Notes: generated from the letters alone by a model not told the origin. A stretch of 64,000 nt of DNA from UBA3069 sp050633465 (GCA_050633465.1 JBOEGO010000004.1:177972-241971), one strand, 5' to 3'. Positions 6,843 to 15,714 are shown, counted from the stretch's first letter. A program made the numbers and translations.

Positions 6843-9727
6843 TCGGCGGCGGGCAGGATACGGCGCGATTGCGTGGCCTGATCGTTGTAATCTGTTTGCC
6901 AGTCGGTTGGCCCGTTTGACGGGCTGACCTGCACCGCCGTCACCTTGTATTCGGGGCAATTGGTGGCCCAGTCGGAATAATCGGTGGTGATGACATTGGC
7001 CTGCGTATCAGGGTGGTGAAAGGTGGTGTAAACCACGCCCGGGCTGACGCGGGTGGTGATTTCGGCGCGCAGGGTCGTATCGCCCGAACGGCTGGCCAGA
7101 CGCACGAAATCGCCATCTTTCAGCCCGCGGTTTTCCGCGTCATGGGGGTGAATTTCCAGCACATCCTGATCATGCCAGACCACGTTTTCGGTGCGTCGCG
7201 TCTGCGCGCCCACGTTATATTGCGACAGGATGCGCCCCGTGGTCAGCAACAGCGGAAAGCGCGGGCCGGTTTTTTCGTCGGTCGCGACATATTCGGTGAC
7301 GATGAACCGCCCCTTGCCGCGCACGAACCCGTCGACATGCATCAGGGGTGTGCCGTCTGGCGCATCGTCATTGCAGGGCCATTGCACCGATCCTTTTTCA
7401 TCCAGCAGGTCATAGGTGACATTGGCAAAGGCAGGTGTGGTTGCCGCGATTTCCGCCATGATTTCAGAGGGGTGGGTGTAGTCCCATTTTCTGTCGCCCT
7501 CATTCAGGCAGGCATTGGCCAGCAGTTGCGTGACCTGCCAATCGGCATAGCCGTTGCGCGGTGCCATCACGCGGCGCACTCGGTTGATGCGCCGTTCGGC
7601 ATTGGTGAATGTGCCGTCCTTTTCCAGAAAGGTGGAACCGGGCAGGAACACATGTGCGTAATTCGCGGTTTCGTTCAAAAACAGGTCATGCACGATGACG
7701 CAATCCATCGCGGCCAGACCTGCGGCGACGTGTTTTGTATCGGGGTCCGATTGCAGGATATCCTCGCCCTGACAATACAGCCCTTTGAAGCGACCCTGCA
7801 CGGCCTCGTCCAGCATATTGGGGATGCGCAGGCCCGGTTCGGGGTTGATTTCCACACCCCAAGCGTTTTCGAAAAGCGCACGGGTGTCGGCGTTTTTCAC
7901 ATGGCGGTAGCCGGGCAATTCATGCGGGAATGATCCCATGTCACATGAGCCTTGCACGTTATTCTGGCCGCGCAGGGGGTTCACACCCACGCCGGTGCGG
8001 CCCACGTTGCCGGTCAGCATGGCAAGGTTGGCGATGCCGATCACGGTGGTCGACCCTTGGGAATGTTCGGTCACACCCAGCCCGTAATAGATCGCGCCAT
8101 TGCCACCTGTGGCGAACAGACGTGCGGCGGCGCGCAGGGTGTCGGCGGGGACATTTGTCAGCAGCTCGGTCGCCTCGGGTGAATGGCGGGGCGCGCTGAC
8201 GAATTCGGCGTATTCGCTGAATTCCTCCCAGTCGCAGCGGTCCTTGATAAAGGCCTGATCCATTAATCCTTCGGTGACGATGACATGGGCCATGGCGGTG
8301 ATTACGGCGACATTGGTGCCGGGGCGCAGGGGCAGGTGATGCGCGGCCTCGATATGGTTTGAACGCACGATATCGGTGCGGCGCGGGTCGATCACGATCA
8401 GCTTGGCCCCGGCGCGCAGGCGCTTTTTCAACCGGCTGGCAAACACCGGGTGGCCATCGGTGGGGTTGGCCCCGATCACGATCACCACGTCAGATTGTTC
8501 AACGGAATCAAAGTCCTGCGTGCCTGCCGAGGTGCCGAATGTCTGCCCCAGCCCGTATCCGGTGGGCGAATGGCAGACCCGCGCGCAGGTGTCGGTATTG
8601 TTGTTGCCAAACACCGCGCGGGTCAGTTTTTGCACCAGATATGTTTCTTCGTTGGTGCAGCGGCTGGATGTGATGACGCCGATGCTGTCCTTGCCGTGGG
8701 TGTCTTGCAATCCGCGCAGGCGGTTGGCGGCAAAGGTTAATACCTCGTCCCAGGACACCTCGCGCCAGGGGTCGGTGATTTTGTCGCGGATCATCGGGTT
8801 TAAAATGCGGTCGGAATGCGAGGCATAGCCATAGGCGAACCGCCCTTTGACGCAGGAATGGCCGCGATTTGCCTTGCCGTTTTTCCATGGCACCATGCGC
8901 ACCAGTTGGTCGCCTTTCAACTCGGCCTTGAACGAACAACCAACGCCGCAATAGGCGCAGGTGGTGACGACAGAGCGGTCAGGCGTGCCGATTTCGGCCA
9001 CTGATTTTTCCTGCAAGGTGGCGGTGGGGCAGGCCTGCACGCAGGCGCCGCAGCTGACACAATCAGAGGACAGAAAATCATCATCCCCCGCGCCGGATTT
9101 CACGCGGCTGTCAAATCCGCGCCCCTCGATCGTCAGGGCAAAGGTGCCTTGCACCTCTTCGCAGGCGCGCACGCAGCGCGAGCAGACGATGCATTTTTCG
9201 GGATCATAGGTGAAATAGGGGTTTGATGTGTCTTTGGCGATATAGCGCGGGTTTCGGGTGCCGGATTCGCGTTGGCGGAAATGGGTGGATTGCGCATCGT
9301 AACGCACATCGCGCAGGCCGACGGCCCCCGCCATATCCTGCAATTCGCAATCCCCGTTGGCCGAACAGGTCAGGCAATCCAGCGGGTGATCCGAGATATA
9401 CAGCTCCATCACGCCGCGGCGCAGCCTGGCTATTTTGGGGGTTTGGGTGTGGACCACCATGCCGGAGGTTACGGGCGTGGTGCAGGAGGCAGGCGTGCCG
9501 CGCCGCCCTTCGATTTCGACCAGACACAACCGGCAAGAGCCGAAGGCCTCGATTGAATCGGTGGCGCAGAGTTTGGGGATCGCGATGCCCGCCATGGCGC
9601 TGGCGCGCATCACCGATGTGCCGTGGGGCACGGTGATGTCGAACCCGTCGATGGTCAGCGTGACGGGTTTGCCCTGCTGCGCGGGGGTGCCGAAATCGGC
9701 GTCCTCGGGGAATTTGAAATCTTTCAT
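6839..9727 (-). CDS. fdsA: NAD-dependent formate dehydrogenase alpha subunit (molybdenum)
   Basis: The 962-residue catalytic subunit, oxidising formate to CO2 at a Mo-bis-MGD centre and passing electrons to FdsB. Order of parts: an N-terminal plant-ferredoxin-type [2Fe-2S] domain with cysteines about 54, 65, 68 and 82; a NuoG-like HxxxCxxC cluster about 114-127; two ferredoxin [4Fe-4S] motifs (CIVCSRCVRAC, CVSCGACVQAC) about 179-234; a further CAYCGVGC cluster about 257; then the molybdopterin domain. The active-site pair Cys-His lies at about 385-386 in CARVCHSPTG, and the enzyme uses cysteine, not selenocysteine. ATGA overlaps link it to fdsB upstream and fdhD downstream. Soluble, cytoplasmic, NAD-linked type. 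Confidence 0.97.
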   Translation of the reverse strand: MKDFKFPEDADFGTPAQQGKPVTLTIDGFDITVPHGTSVMRASAMAGIAIPKLCATDSIEAFGSCRLCLVEIEGRRGTPASCTTPVTSGMVVHTQTPKIARLRRGVMELYISDHPLDCLTCSANGDCELQDMAGAVGLRDVRYDAQSTHFRQRESGTRNPRYIAKDTSNPYFTYDPEKCIVCSRCVRACEEVQGTFALTIEGRGFDSRVKSGAGDDDFLSSDCVSCGACVQACPTATLQEKSVAEIGTPDRSVVTTCAYCGVGCSFKAELKGDQLVRMVPWKNGKANRGHSCVKGRFAYGYASHSDRILNPMIRDKITDPWREVSWDEVLTFAANRLRGLQDTHGKDSIGVITSSRCTNEETYLVQKLTRAVFGNNNTDTCARVCHSPTGYGLGQTFGTSAGTQDFDSVEQSDVVIVIGANPTDGHPVFASRLKKRLRAGAKLIVIDPRRTDIVRSNHIEAAHHLPLRPGTNVAVITAMAHVIVTEGLMDQAFIKDRCDWEEFSEYAEFVSAPRHSPEATELLTNVPADTLRAAARLFATGGNGAIYYGLGVTEHSQGSTTVIGIANLAMLTGNVGRTGVGVNPLRGQNNVQGSCDMGSFPHELPGYRHVKNADTRALFENAWGVEINPEPGLRIPNMLDEAVQGRFKGLYCQGEDILQSDPDTKHVAAGLAAMDCVIVHDLFLNETANYAHVFLPGSTFLEKDGTFTNAERRINRVRRVMAPRNGYADWQVTQLLANACLNEGDRKWDYTHPSEIMAEIAATTPAFANVTYDLLDEKGSVQWPCNDDAPDGTPLMHVDGFVRGKGRFIVTEYVATDEKTGPRFPLLLTTGRILSQYNVGAQTRRTENVVWHDQDVLEIHPHDAENRGLKDGDFVRLASRSGDTTLRAEITTRVSPGVVYTTFHHPDTQANVITTDYSDWATNCPEYKVTAVQVSPSNGPTDWQTDYNDQATQSRRILPAAE

Positions 9728-11235
9728 TCCGCGGCCTCCTTTTGGGGTGCGAATTCATCGGGGAACAGGCGCAGGGCCGACATGACAGGGTAGGGGGTGA
9801 ACCCGCCAAGCGCGCAGAGTGATCCATCGCGCATGGTTTCACACAGGTCTTCCAGCACCTCTTGTGCGGCAGGGTCGCCCGCCGCCATCCGGTCCAGCGT
9901 TTCAACGCCGCGCACCGCGCCGATGCGGCAGGGGGTGCATTTGCCACAGGATTCCACCGCGCAGAACTCCATCGCGAAACGGGCCATGCCCAGCATATCG
10001 GCGCTGTCATCGAATACGGTCAGCCCTGCGTGGCCGATCAGCCCGCCCGCGCCGTCGAATTCCTCGTATCCGAAGGGCGTATCGAACTGGTGCGGGGCGA
10101 AATATGCACCCAATGGCCCGCCGATTTGCACCGCCTTGACGGGGCGCCCTGTTGCGGTGCCGCCGCCGATGTCATTGACCAATGCGCCGAGGGTCATGCC
10201 GAAACCTGCTTCGAACAACCCGCCGTATTTCACATTTCCGGCCAGTTGCACCGGGATTGTGCCGCGTGAACGGCCCAGGCCCTGCGCTGCATAAGCCGCT
10301 GCGCCATTTGCGAAAATCGTCGGGATCGACGCCAGCGAGATGACGTTGTTGACCACGGTGGGTTTGCCCAGAAACCCGTGGATTGCCGGCAGGGGCGGTT
10401 TGGCGCGCACCACGCCGCGTTTCCCTTCGAGCGAGTTGAGGAGCGAGGTTTCCTCGCCACAGACATAGGCCCCCGCGCCGGTGCGGATATCCATATCGAA
10501 CTGGTGACCAGACCCGAGAACATCGCCCAACAGGCCATTTTCGCGGGCCACTTTAACGGCGGCAGTCATCGTGGCGATGGCATCGGGGTATTCAGACCGC
10601 AGGTAGACATAGCCGCGTGTCGCACCCACGGCGAGGCCGGCAATCACCATGCCCTCGATCAGGCAGAACGGGTCGCCCTCCATCAACATGCGGTCGGCAA
10701 ATGTGCCGCTGTCGCCCTCGTCTGCGTTGCAGATGATGTATTTCTGATCGGCTGGCGCAAGGCGCACGGTGTCCCATTTGATGCCGGTGGGGAAGCCCGC
10801 GCCGCCGCGCCCGCGCAGGCCGGATTCTTTCACCTCGTTTATCATCGCCTCGTCGTGCATTGTCAGGGCACGGCGCAGGCCGGACAGCCCGCCATGGGCC
10901 GCGTATGCGGATATGTCCGTGGGGTCGATCACCCCGACGCGGGCGAAGGTCAGGCGGGTTTGCGCCTTGAAAAACGCGATGTCATGGACAGGGCCAAGCG
11001 ATTTGGCGTGGCCCAGTGGATCGGCCAGAATGTCAGCGATATCAGCGGGTTCTACTGGGCCAAACCCGTGGCGCACCCCGTTGATTTCGATTTCCAACAG
11101 CGGTTCCAGCCATGTCATGCCCCGCGTTCCGGTGCGGGTAAGCGTGGCATCGGGGGCCAGTGCGGCGATGGTATCGGCCACGGCATCCGCACCCAATGCG
11201 CGGGCAGAGGCATCTTTGGACAGGTAGATTTTCAT
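9724..11235 (-). CDS. fdsB: NAD-dependent formate dehydrogenase beta subunit (NuoF-like)
   Basis: A 503-residue NuoF-type subunit with FMN, the NAD site and one [4Fe-4S] cluster. GLRGRGGAGFPTGIKWD is the glycine-rich NADH/FMN binding loop, CNADEGDSGTFADRMLMEGDP follows it in two parts, and ESCGKCTPCRIG near residue 430 holds the cluster cysteines. The first 90 or so residues resemble the degenerate thioredoxin-like extension of FdsB proteins and lack cluster cysteines. The start at MKIYLSKDAS (11235) makes an ATGA overlap with fdsG; the longer open frame upstream is not coding-like. Confidence 0.96.
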   Translation of the reverse strand: MKIYLSKDASARALGADAVADTIAALAPDATLTRTGTRGMTWLEPLLEIEINGVRHGFGPVEPADIADILADPLGHAKSLGPVHDIAFFKAQTRLTFARVGVIDPTDISAYAAHGGLSGLRRALTMHDEAMINEVKESGLRGRGGAGFPTGIKWDTVRLAPADQKYIICNADEGDSGTFADRMLMEGDPFCLIEGMVIAGLAVGATRGYVYLRSEYPDAIATMTAAVKVARENGLLGDVLGSGHQFDMDIRTGAGAYVCGEETSLLNSLEGKRGVVRAKPPLPAIHGFLGKPTVVNNVISLASIPTIFANGAAAYAAQGLGRSRGTIPVQLAGNVKYGGLFEAGFGMTLGALVNDIGGGTATGRPVKAVQIGGPLGAYFAPHQFDTPFGYEEFDGAGGLIGHAGLTVFDDSADMLGMARFAMEFCAVESCGKCTPCRIGAVRGVETLDRMAAGDPAAQEVLEDLCETMRDGSLCALGGFTPYPVMSALRLFPDEFAPQKEAAE

Positions 11236-11699
11236 ATGTTCACCCCCGCCAATGCCGCATCCAGTTTTTCGGCATCCAGACGGCCAATCAAACGCCCGTC
11301 GACCATGGCGGCGGGGGCGCAGGAACACAGGCCAAGGCAATAAACCGGTTCCACCGTCACCGCGCCATTGGCCGTGGTGCCGTGCCAGCCGGTGTTCAGT
11401 TTTTCCAATGCGGTGGCGGCCAGTGCATCGCCGCCCATGGCTTTGCATGCCTCGGCGCGGCAGATTTTCACCACATGGCGGCCCGTCGGGGCATCGCGGA
11501 AATCGTGGTAAAATGTGACAACGCCGTGGACCTCGGCGCGGCCAATATTCAGGTGTTGGGCGATCTGCGGCACGGCCCATTCGGGGATCATGCCAAATTC
11601 GGCCTGAATGGCGTGCAGGATCGGCAGCAGCGGCCCCTCATACCCGTTATGGTCGGTCAGGATCGCGGCGATTTGTTCGGTTTGGATGGCGTCAGGCAT
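11232..11699 (-). CDS. fdsG: NAD-dependent formate dehydrogenase gamma subunit (NuoE-like)
   Basis: A 155-residue NuoE-type thioredoxin-fold subunit carrying one [2Fe-2S] cluster; the four ligands sit in CRAEAC and in CLGLCSCAP. It passes electrons together with FdsB to NAD. AEVHGVVTFYHDF is the family signature. First gene of the fds operon. ATG at 11699 is preferred because an AAAGGG lies five bases upstream; a GTG two codons earlier overlaps that ribosome site. Confidence 0.94.
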   Translation of the reverse strand: MPDAIQTEQIAAILTDHNGYEGPLLPILHAIQAEFGMIPEWAVPQIAQHLNIGRAEVHGVVTFYHDFRDAPTGRHVVKICRAEACKAMGGDALAATALEKLNTGWHGTTANGAVTVEPVYCLGLCSCAPAAMVDGRLIGRLDAEKLDAALAGVNI

Positions 11700-11752
11700 G
11701 GGCACCCTTTTGCTGTCTGGTCCGGTGTTGATACGCCCTGAATGCTACGCAT

Positions 11753-11775
11753 TTCAATATCGTTATTCCGTTGAA
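11753..11775. promoter_or_regulatory. Candidate LysR operator upstream of fdsG
   Basis: In the 92-base gap between the LysR gene and fdsG there is an inverted repeat TTCAA-N13-TTGAA (arms extend imperfectly to ATTTCAA and TTGAATG). The total span of 23 bases with a T-N11-A-like core fits a LysR-type binding site placed to control the formate dehydrogenase operon. Binding by the adjacent regulator is inferred. Confidence 0.45.
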
Positions 11776-11791
11776 TGATAGGTGTTGGCTA

Positions 11792-12676
11792 TCATCCGGA
11801 CAGTTCAGAAAGCGACGCGGCCTGCGCCAGAAGCGCCGCCAGAACCGGAGTATGGGGTTCGCGAAACGGTGCGATCAACCCGACCGAGGGCGCAGGGCGC
11901 AGATCGGGCAGGGGGATCATGCGCACAGGTTTGCCCGTGCATAGGAATTCGGCCTGACGGGTGGGCAGCACCGTCACCCAATCGCCGGTTTCGACATGGG
12001 CCATCAGAACGATGGTCGAATTCGACTGGATCATGGCGCGGGGGGCGGCATCGGCGGCGGCGAAATTCTGGTTGATGATGCGGCGGTTTTGCATGTCGGG
12101 TGTCAGCAGGCACAGCGGATGCGCCGCCAGATCGGCCCATGTTGCACCGTCATTCAACGGGTGATCGACATGGCACAGCGCGACATAGCGTTCGTGATAA
12201 AGCGGTAGCGTGGTGACCCGCCCCAGCGGATCATTGTCCAGATATGACAGGCCCGCGTCGATTTCCAGATTGTCCAGCATGGAGAGGATTTCAGCCGATG
12301 TGCGCGACAGGATGGTCACACCGGCATTGGGGTGGGCACGGGTGAAACGGGCGGTCAGATCGGCGGCAAGGGTCAGCGCGGTGGGGATCACGGCAAGGCG
12401 CAATTCGCCCGCCAGCCCCTGCCGGACGGCACGCATTTCGTCGCGCATGGCACGGGTGTCGCCAACGATCTGGCGCGCCCAGATCAGCACGCGCTGGCCT
12501 TCGGGTGTTAACCCGCCGTAGCGCGATCCGCGCCAGACCAGTTGCACGCCCAATTGCGTTTCCAGTTGTTTGATGCCCGCCGACAGGCTGGGCTGGGTGA
12601 TGCCCATGCGTTCGGCGGCGCGGCCAAAATGCTGTTCGCGGGCAAGGGATATGAACATTTCCAGCTTGTCGATCAT
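11792..12676 (-). CDS. LysR family regulator, probable formate dehydrogenase regulator
   Basis: A 294-residue LysR-type regulator: winged HTH in the first 60 residues (FISLAREQHFGRAAERMGITQPSLSAGIKQLE) and a periplasmic-binding-like effector domain from about residue 90. The start at MIDKLEMF (12676) places the HTH at the N-terminus as usual; a GTG at 12763 would add 29 residues without homology. It lies immediately upstream of fdsG on the same strand, and a LysR is commonly linked with fds operons, so control of formate dehydrogenase is likely. Co-effector unknown. Confidence 0.9.
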   Translation of the reverse strand: MIDKLEMFISLAREQHFGRAAERMGITQPSLSAGIKQLETQLGVQLVWRGSRYGGLTPEGQRVLIWARQIVGDTRAMRDEMRAVRQGLAGELRLAVIPTALTLAADLTARFTRAHPNAGVTILSRTSAEILSMLDNLEIDAGLSYLDNDPLGRVTTLPLYHERYVALCHVDHPLNDGATWADLAAHPLCLLTPDMQNRRIINQNFAAADAAPRAMIQSNSTIVLMAHVETGDWVTVLPTRQAEFLCTGKPVRMIPLPDLRPAPSVGLIAPFREPHTPVLAALLAQAASLSELSG

Positions 12677-12902
12677 CGCGCCAGAAAGGCAGGAAAACCC
12701 GCCCCGCGCAAGGGGTTGGCTGAGGGATTTCACAGCGCGCAGCCCGTCATAGGCCAGTGCCACATCGCCCGTGCTGCGACATCAGGATCGCCCCGTCGGC
12801 ACGATGTTGCATGTCAAACTATGGCTGCCAGAAACCTGTTGCTGAACGCGTCATGTTCGCAGCCTTTGGGGGTGCGGATTGGTGCTGGACCGATCGCGCG
12901 AT

Positions 12903-12919
12903 TTAGTTATGGTGCATAG
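12903..12919 (+). promoter_or_regulatory. Operator-like motif, site A (upstream of DUF3237 gene)
   Basis: TTAGTTATGGTGCATAG, containing the inverted repeat TATG-GTG-CATA, ends 41 bases before the DUF3237 start. It matches 16 of 17 bases at 29802-29818 and has the same core as the reverse complement of 21677-21695. Probable binding site of a MarR-type regulator shared with the aromatic island. Confidence 0.6.
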
Positions 12920-12960
12920 TAATAAATATGCGCGGCACAGAGGCCGTATCAGGAGGACCG

Positions 12961-13431
12961 ATGAAACCGACCCTGCCCACCCCCGACTTGCGCCATGTCT
13001 GCGATTTGTTTGTCGATCTTGATCCGATCCGCGAAATGGGCATGGGGCGCGGCGGTCAGCGCCGGATTATCCCGATCATCGGCGGGCGGGTCGAGGGCGA
13101 AACCATACGGGGGCGTATTCTGAACCTTGGCGCGGATTGGCAGACGATCTGGGCCAACGGGGTTGCCGAACTGGACACGCGATATGGCATTGAAACCGAA
13201 GACGGCGCGGTGATTGAAATCAAGAATTACGGCTATCGCCACGGGCCTGCCGATGTCTTGGCCGCCGTGGCGCGGGGCGAGGATGTGGACCCCGCCCGTT
13301 ACTACATGCGCACCCATGCGCGGCTGGAAAGCGGCGATGCGCGTTATGACTGGGTCAATCGCACGCTGTTCGTCGGCACGGGGGCACGGCGTGACGGGCA
13401 GGTTGTGGTGTCATTGTTCGCGCTGGAATAG
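12961..13431 (+). CDS. DUF3237 domain-containing protein
   Basis: A 156-residue protein made of one DUF3237 domain (beta-barrel family of unknown function, found in bacteria and fungi). The start at MKPTLPTPDL is set by a strong AGGAGGA three bases upstream; an ATG 11 codons earlier lacks such a site. GGRVEGETIRGRIL and GADWQTI are family-typical. It is a single gene between the fds regulator and the RutR-like regulator, which suggest no role, but site A upstream links it to the gentisate/hydroxycinnamate genes 9-17 kb away. A role in handling an aromatic intermediate is inference. Confidence 0.85.
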   Translation: MKPTLPTPDLRHVCDLFVDLDPIREMGMGRGGQRRIIPIIGGRVEGETIRGRILNLGADWQTIWANGVAELDTRYGIETEDGAVIEIKNYGYRHGPADVLAAVARGEDVDPARYYMRTHARLESGDARYDWVNRTLFVGTGARRDGQVVVSLFALE

Positions 13432-13448
13432 GCGGGGGCAGGGCCGTT

Positions 13449-14081
13449 TCAGGGGGTCAGCAATTTGCGAAACAGGGTGTCCAGATAATCTTCGCCGCCT
13501 TTTATGGCGCTTTTTCCGCCCGTCAGCACCCTGACCTGAGCATCGAAATCCGCGTAGTGCTGCGTGGTGGACCAGATCGAAAAAATCAGGTGTTGCGGAT
13601 CAGAAGGCGCCAGTTTGCCCGCATCCATCCAGCCCTGTATCAACGCGCAGGTGTCATCGAACAGCGGTTTCAGGCCGGATTTCAGATGTGGTTTCATGCG
13701 TGGCGCGCCTTGCAGGATTTCATTGGCAAACAGGCGGCTTTCGCGCGGGTATTGCCGTGACATGCGCACCTTGCGCCGGATATAGGCCAGCAGTTCATCC
13801 AGCGGTTCACCATTCGGGTTGATCTGGCGCAGCGGGTCCAGCCATGTTTCCATCAGCCGGTTCAGCAGGGTGACGTGCATTTCCTCTTTGCCGGAAAAAT
13901 AATACAGGATATTGGGTTTCGACAGGCCGGCCTGCGCTGCGATCTGATCCAGCGTGGCACCGCGGTAACCTTCGACCGAGAACACATCAAGCGCGGCATC
14001 CAGTATCACTTTGCGGTTACGCTGCTGGATGCGGCTGCGGGGTTTGTCCGGTGTATTGCCGCTGTCTGCGTCGTCTTTCAT
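13449..14081 (-). CDS. rutR: TetR family regulator, RutR-like
   Basis: A 210-residue TetR-type regulator. The N-terminal HTH is at about residues 20-65 (ILDAALDVFSVEGYRGATLDQIAAQAGLSKPNILYYF, shown in family order), and the C-terminal part (RQYPRESRLFANEILQGAP, STTQHYADFDAQV) is like the YcdC/RutR ligand domain. RutR senses uracil/thymine and controls pyrimidine use. It is transcribed away from the carbamoylase/dihydropyrimidinase operon, with a near-consensus RutR box between them. That context raises confidence well above a bare TetR call. Confidence 0.85.
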   Translation of the reverse strand: MKDDADSGNTPDKPRSRIQQRNRKVILDAALDVFSVEGYRGATLDQIAAQAGLSKPNILYYFSGKEEMHVTLLNRLMETWLDPLRQINPNGEPLDELLAYIRRKVRMSRQYPRESRLFANEILQGAPRMKPHLKSGLKPLFDDTCALIQGWMDAGKLAPSDPQHLIFSIWSTTQHYADFDAQVRVLTGGKSAIKGGEDYLDTLFRKLLTP

Positions 14082-14184
14082 GGTTTGCTCCGGTCATGCT
14101 GCAATTTTCATCGTTAAGGGAATGGGCCCGCGAGGTCCAGAAAGGGATTTCTTGACAGTGGCGCGCTGTCCGCGCCATCGTGTA

Positions 14185-14200
14185 TTTACCAACTGGTCAA
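14185..14200. promoter_or_regulatory. RutR box in the divergent promoter
   Basis: TTTACCAACTGGTCAA matches the E. coli RutR consensus TTGACCAnnTGGTCAA at every defined position but one. It lies between the rutR-like gene and the carbamoylase gene, 55 bases before the latter's start, so it could serve both promoters. Confidence 0.75.
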
Positions 14201-14254
14201 AAAAAGTAGCGGCGCAGATAAGCATTTTGCCCGCGCACAGACAGGAGAGATAGA

Positions 14255-15505
14255 ATGCCCGCCCCCGGTGAGAATTTTCGGATCAATGGCGACCGGCTGT
14301 GGGACAGCCTGATGGATATGGCCAGGATCGGCCCCGGTCTGGCGGGTGGCAACAACCGCCAGACCCTGACTGACGCCGATGGCGAGGGGCGCGCGTTGTT
14401 CCAGACATGGTGCGAGGATGCGGGTTGCGCCATGGGTGTGGACAGCATGGGCAATATGTTTGCAGAGCGTCCCGGCACCGATCCTGATGCTTTGCCGGTT
14501 TATGTTGGCTCGCATCTGGATACGCAGCCAACGGGTGGCAAATACGACGGCGTTCTGGGCGTGTTGGGCGGGCTGGAGCTGGTGCGCACGCTGAATGATC
14601 TGGGGGTGAAAACCAGGCACCCGATCGTGGTCACCAACTGGACCAACGAAGAAGGCACGCGTTACGCCCCCGCGATGCTGGCATCGGGTGTGTTTGCGGG
14701 CATCCACACCGAGGAATGGGCCAAATCCCGCGTCGATGCCGAGGGCAAGGCGTTCGGCGACGAGCTGGCGCGGATCGGCTGGCAGGGTGACGAACCCGTT
14801 GGCGCACGCAAGATGCATGCCATGTTTGAATTGCACATCGAACAAGGCCCGATATTAGAAGCCGAGGGCAAGGATGTGGGCATTGTCACCCATGGTCAGG
14901 GTCTGTCGTGGTTGCAACTGACGATTTCCGGCAAGGATGCCCATACCGGATCAACCCCGATGCCGATGCGCAAAAACGCGGGGCTGGGCATGGCGCGGGT
15001 TTTGCAATTGGTTGATGAAATCGCCTGGAGCCATGCCCCCGATGCCGTGGGCGCGGCGGGGCATATTGATATCTATCCGAACTCGCGCAATGTGATCCCC
15101 GGCAAGGTGGTGTTTACGGTCGATTTTCGTTCGCCCAAACTGGATGTCATTCAGGACATGGAGGCGCGTTTGCGCACCGGCGCGCAGGCGATTTGTGATG
15201 AAATGGGGCTGGAGGTCGAATTTGAAAAGACCGGCGGCTTTGATCCGGTGGAATTTGACGCGGGCTGTGTCGGTGCGCTGCGCGCTGCGGCAGAGCGTCT
15301 GGGCTATTCTCACCGCGACATCATTTCCGGTGCGGGGCATGACGCCTGCTGGATCAATCAGGTGGCCCCCACGGCGATGGTGATGTGCCCCTGTGTCGAC
15401 GGGCTAAGCCATAACGAGGCCGAGGAAATTTCCAAGGAGTGGGCCGTGGCGGGGACGGATGTGTTGTTGCACGCGGTTGTTGAAACGGCTGTGATTGTGG
15501 AATGA
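14255..15505 (+). CDS. hyuC: Zn-dependent hydrolase, N-carbamoyl-beta-alanine/N-carbamoyl-amino-acid amidohydrolase
   Basis: A 416-residue M20-family hydrolase of the HyuC/beta-ureidopropionase type. Metal-site motifs are GSHLDTQPTGGKYDG near residue 88, NEEGTRYAP near 130 and ELHIEQGP near 190; SGAGHDACW near 365 closes the active site. It hydrolyses N-carbamoyl-beta-alanine or carbamoyl amino acids to the amino acid, CO2 and ammonia, the last step of reductive pyrimidine degradation. AGGAGA precedes the ATG. The dihydropyrimidinase gene lies just downstream. No dihydropyrimidine dehydrogenase gene is in the window. Confidence 0.93.
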   Translation: MPAPGENFRINGDRLWDSLMDMARIGPGLAGGNNRQTLTDADGEGRALFQTWCEDAGCAMGVDSMGNMFAERPGTDPDALPVYVGSHLDTQPTGGKYDGVLGVLGGLELVRTLNDLGVKTRHPIVVTNWTNEEGTRYAPAMLASGVFAGIHTEEWAKSRVDAEGKAFGDELARIGWQGDEPVGARKMHAMFELHIEQGPILEAEGKDVGIVTHGQGLSWLQLTISGKDAHTGSTPMPMRKNAGLGMARVLQLVDEIAWSHAPDAVGAAGHIDIYPNSRNVIPGKVVFTVDFRSPKLDVIQDMEARLRTGAQAICDEMGLEVEFEKTGGFDPVEFDAGCVGALRAAAERLGYSHRDIISGAGHDACWINQVAPTAMVMCPCVDGLSHNEAEEISKEWAVAGTDVLLHAVVETAVIVE

Positions 15506-15714
15506 TGATATTGGATTCTCAGGCTTTTTGGGCGCTTATCGTTGGTGGCATTTTTGCTGTTGTGGCGCTCTGGGTCCAACTCGTGATTGCTTCACGGACC
15601 TCAACTTTATTGAAAATGGTATTTTATACGATCTCCTTCGGAGGTCTTGGAGCTGGCGTCGGATACCTCGGGACATATGTGATAGTGTTGATAAAATGGG
15701 GAAACTCAGTGTGA
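15502..15714 (+). CDS. Small two-helix membrane protein of the hydantoinase operon
   Basis: A 70-residue open frame whose ATG overlaps the carbamoylase stop by four bases (ATGA). It has two clear hydrophobic segments: about residues 9-29 (FWALIVGGIFAVVALWVQLV) and about 40-64 (FYTISFGGLGAGVGYLGTYV). Codon use is AT-richer than its neighbours. I do not recognise the family. The translational coupling and position inside a catabolic/transport operon argue for a real gene, perhaps a membrane anchor or transport accessory; the function is open. Confidence 0.6.
   Translation: MMILDSQAFWALIVGGIFAVVALWVQLVIASRTSTLLKMVFYTISFGGLGAGVGYLGTYVIVLIKWGNSV

Noticed and set aside
14152..14188. TTGACA as -35 element of the carbamoylase promoter
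   Set aside because: No -10-like hexamer occurs at 16-18 bases; the closest AT-rich hexamers are 22 or more bases away, so I do not call a promoter.
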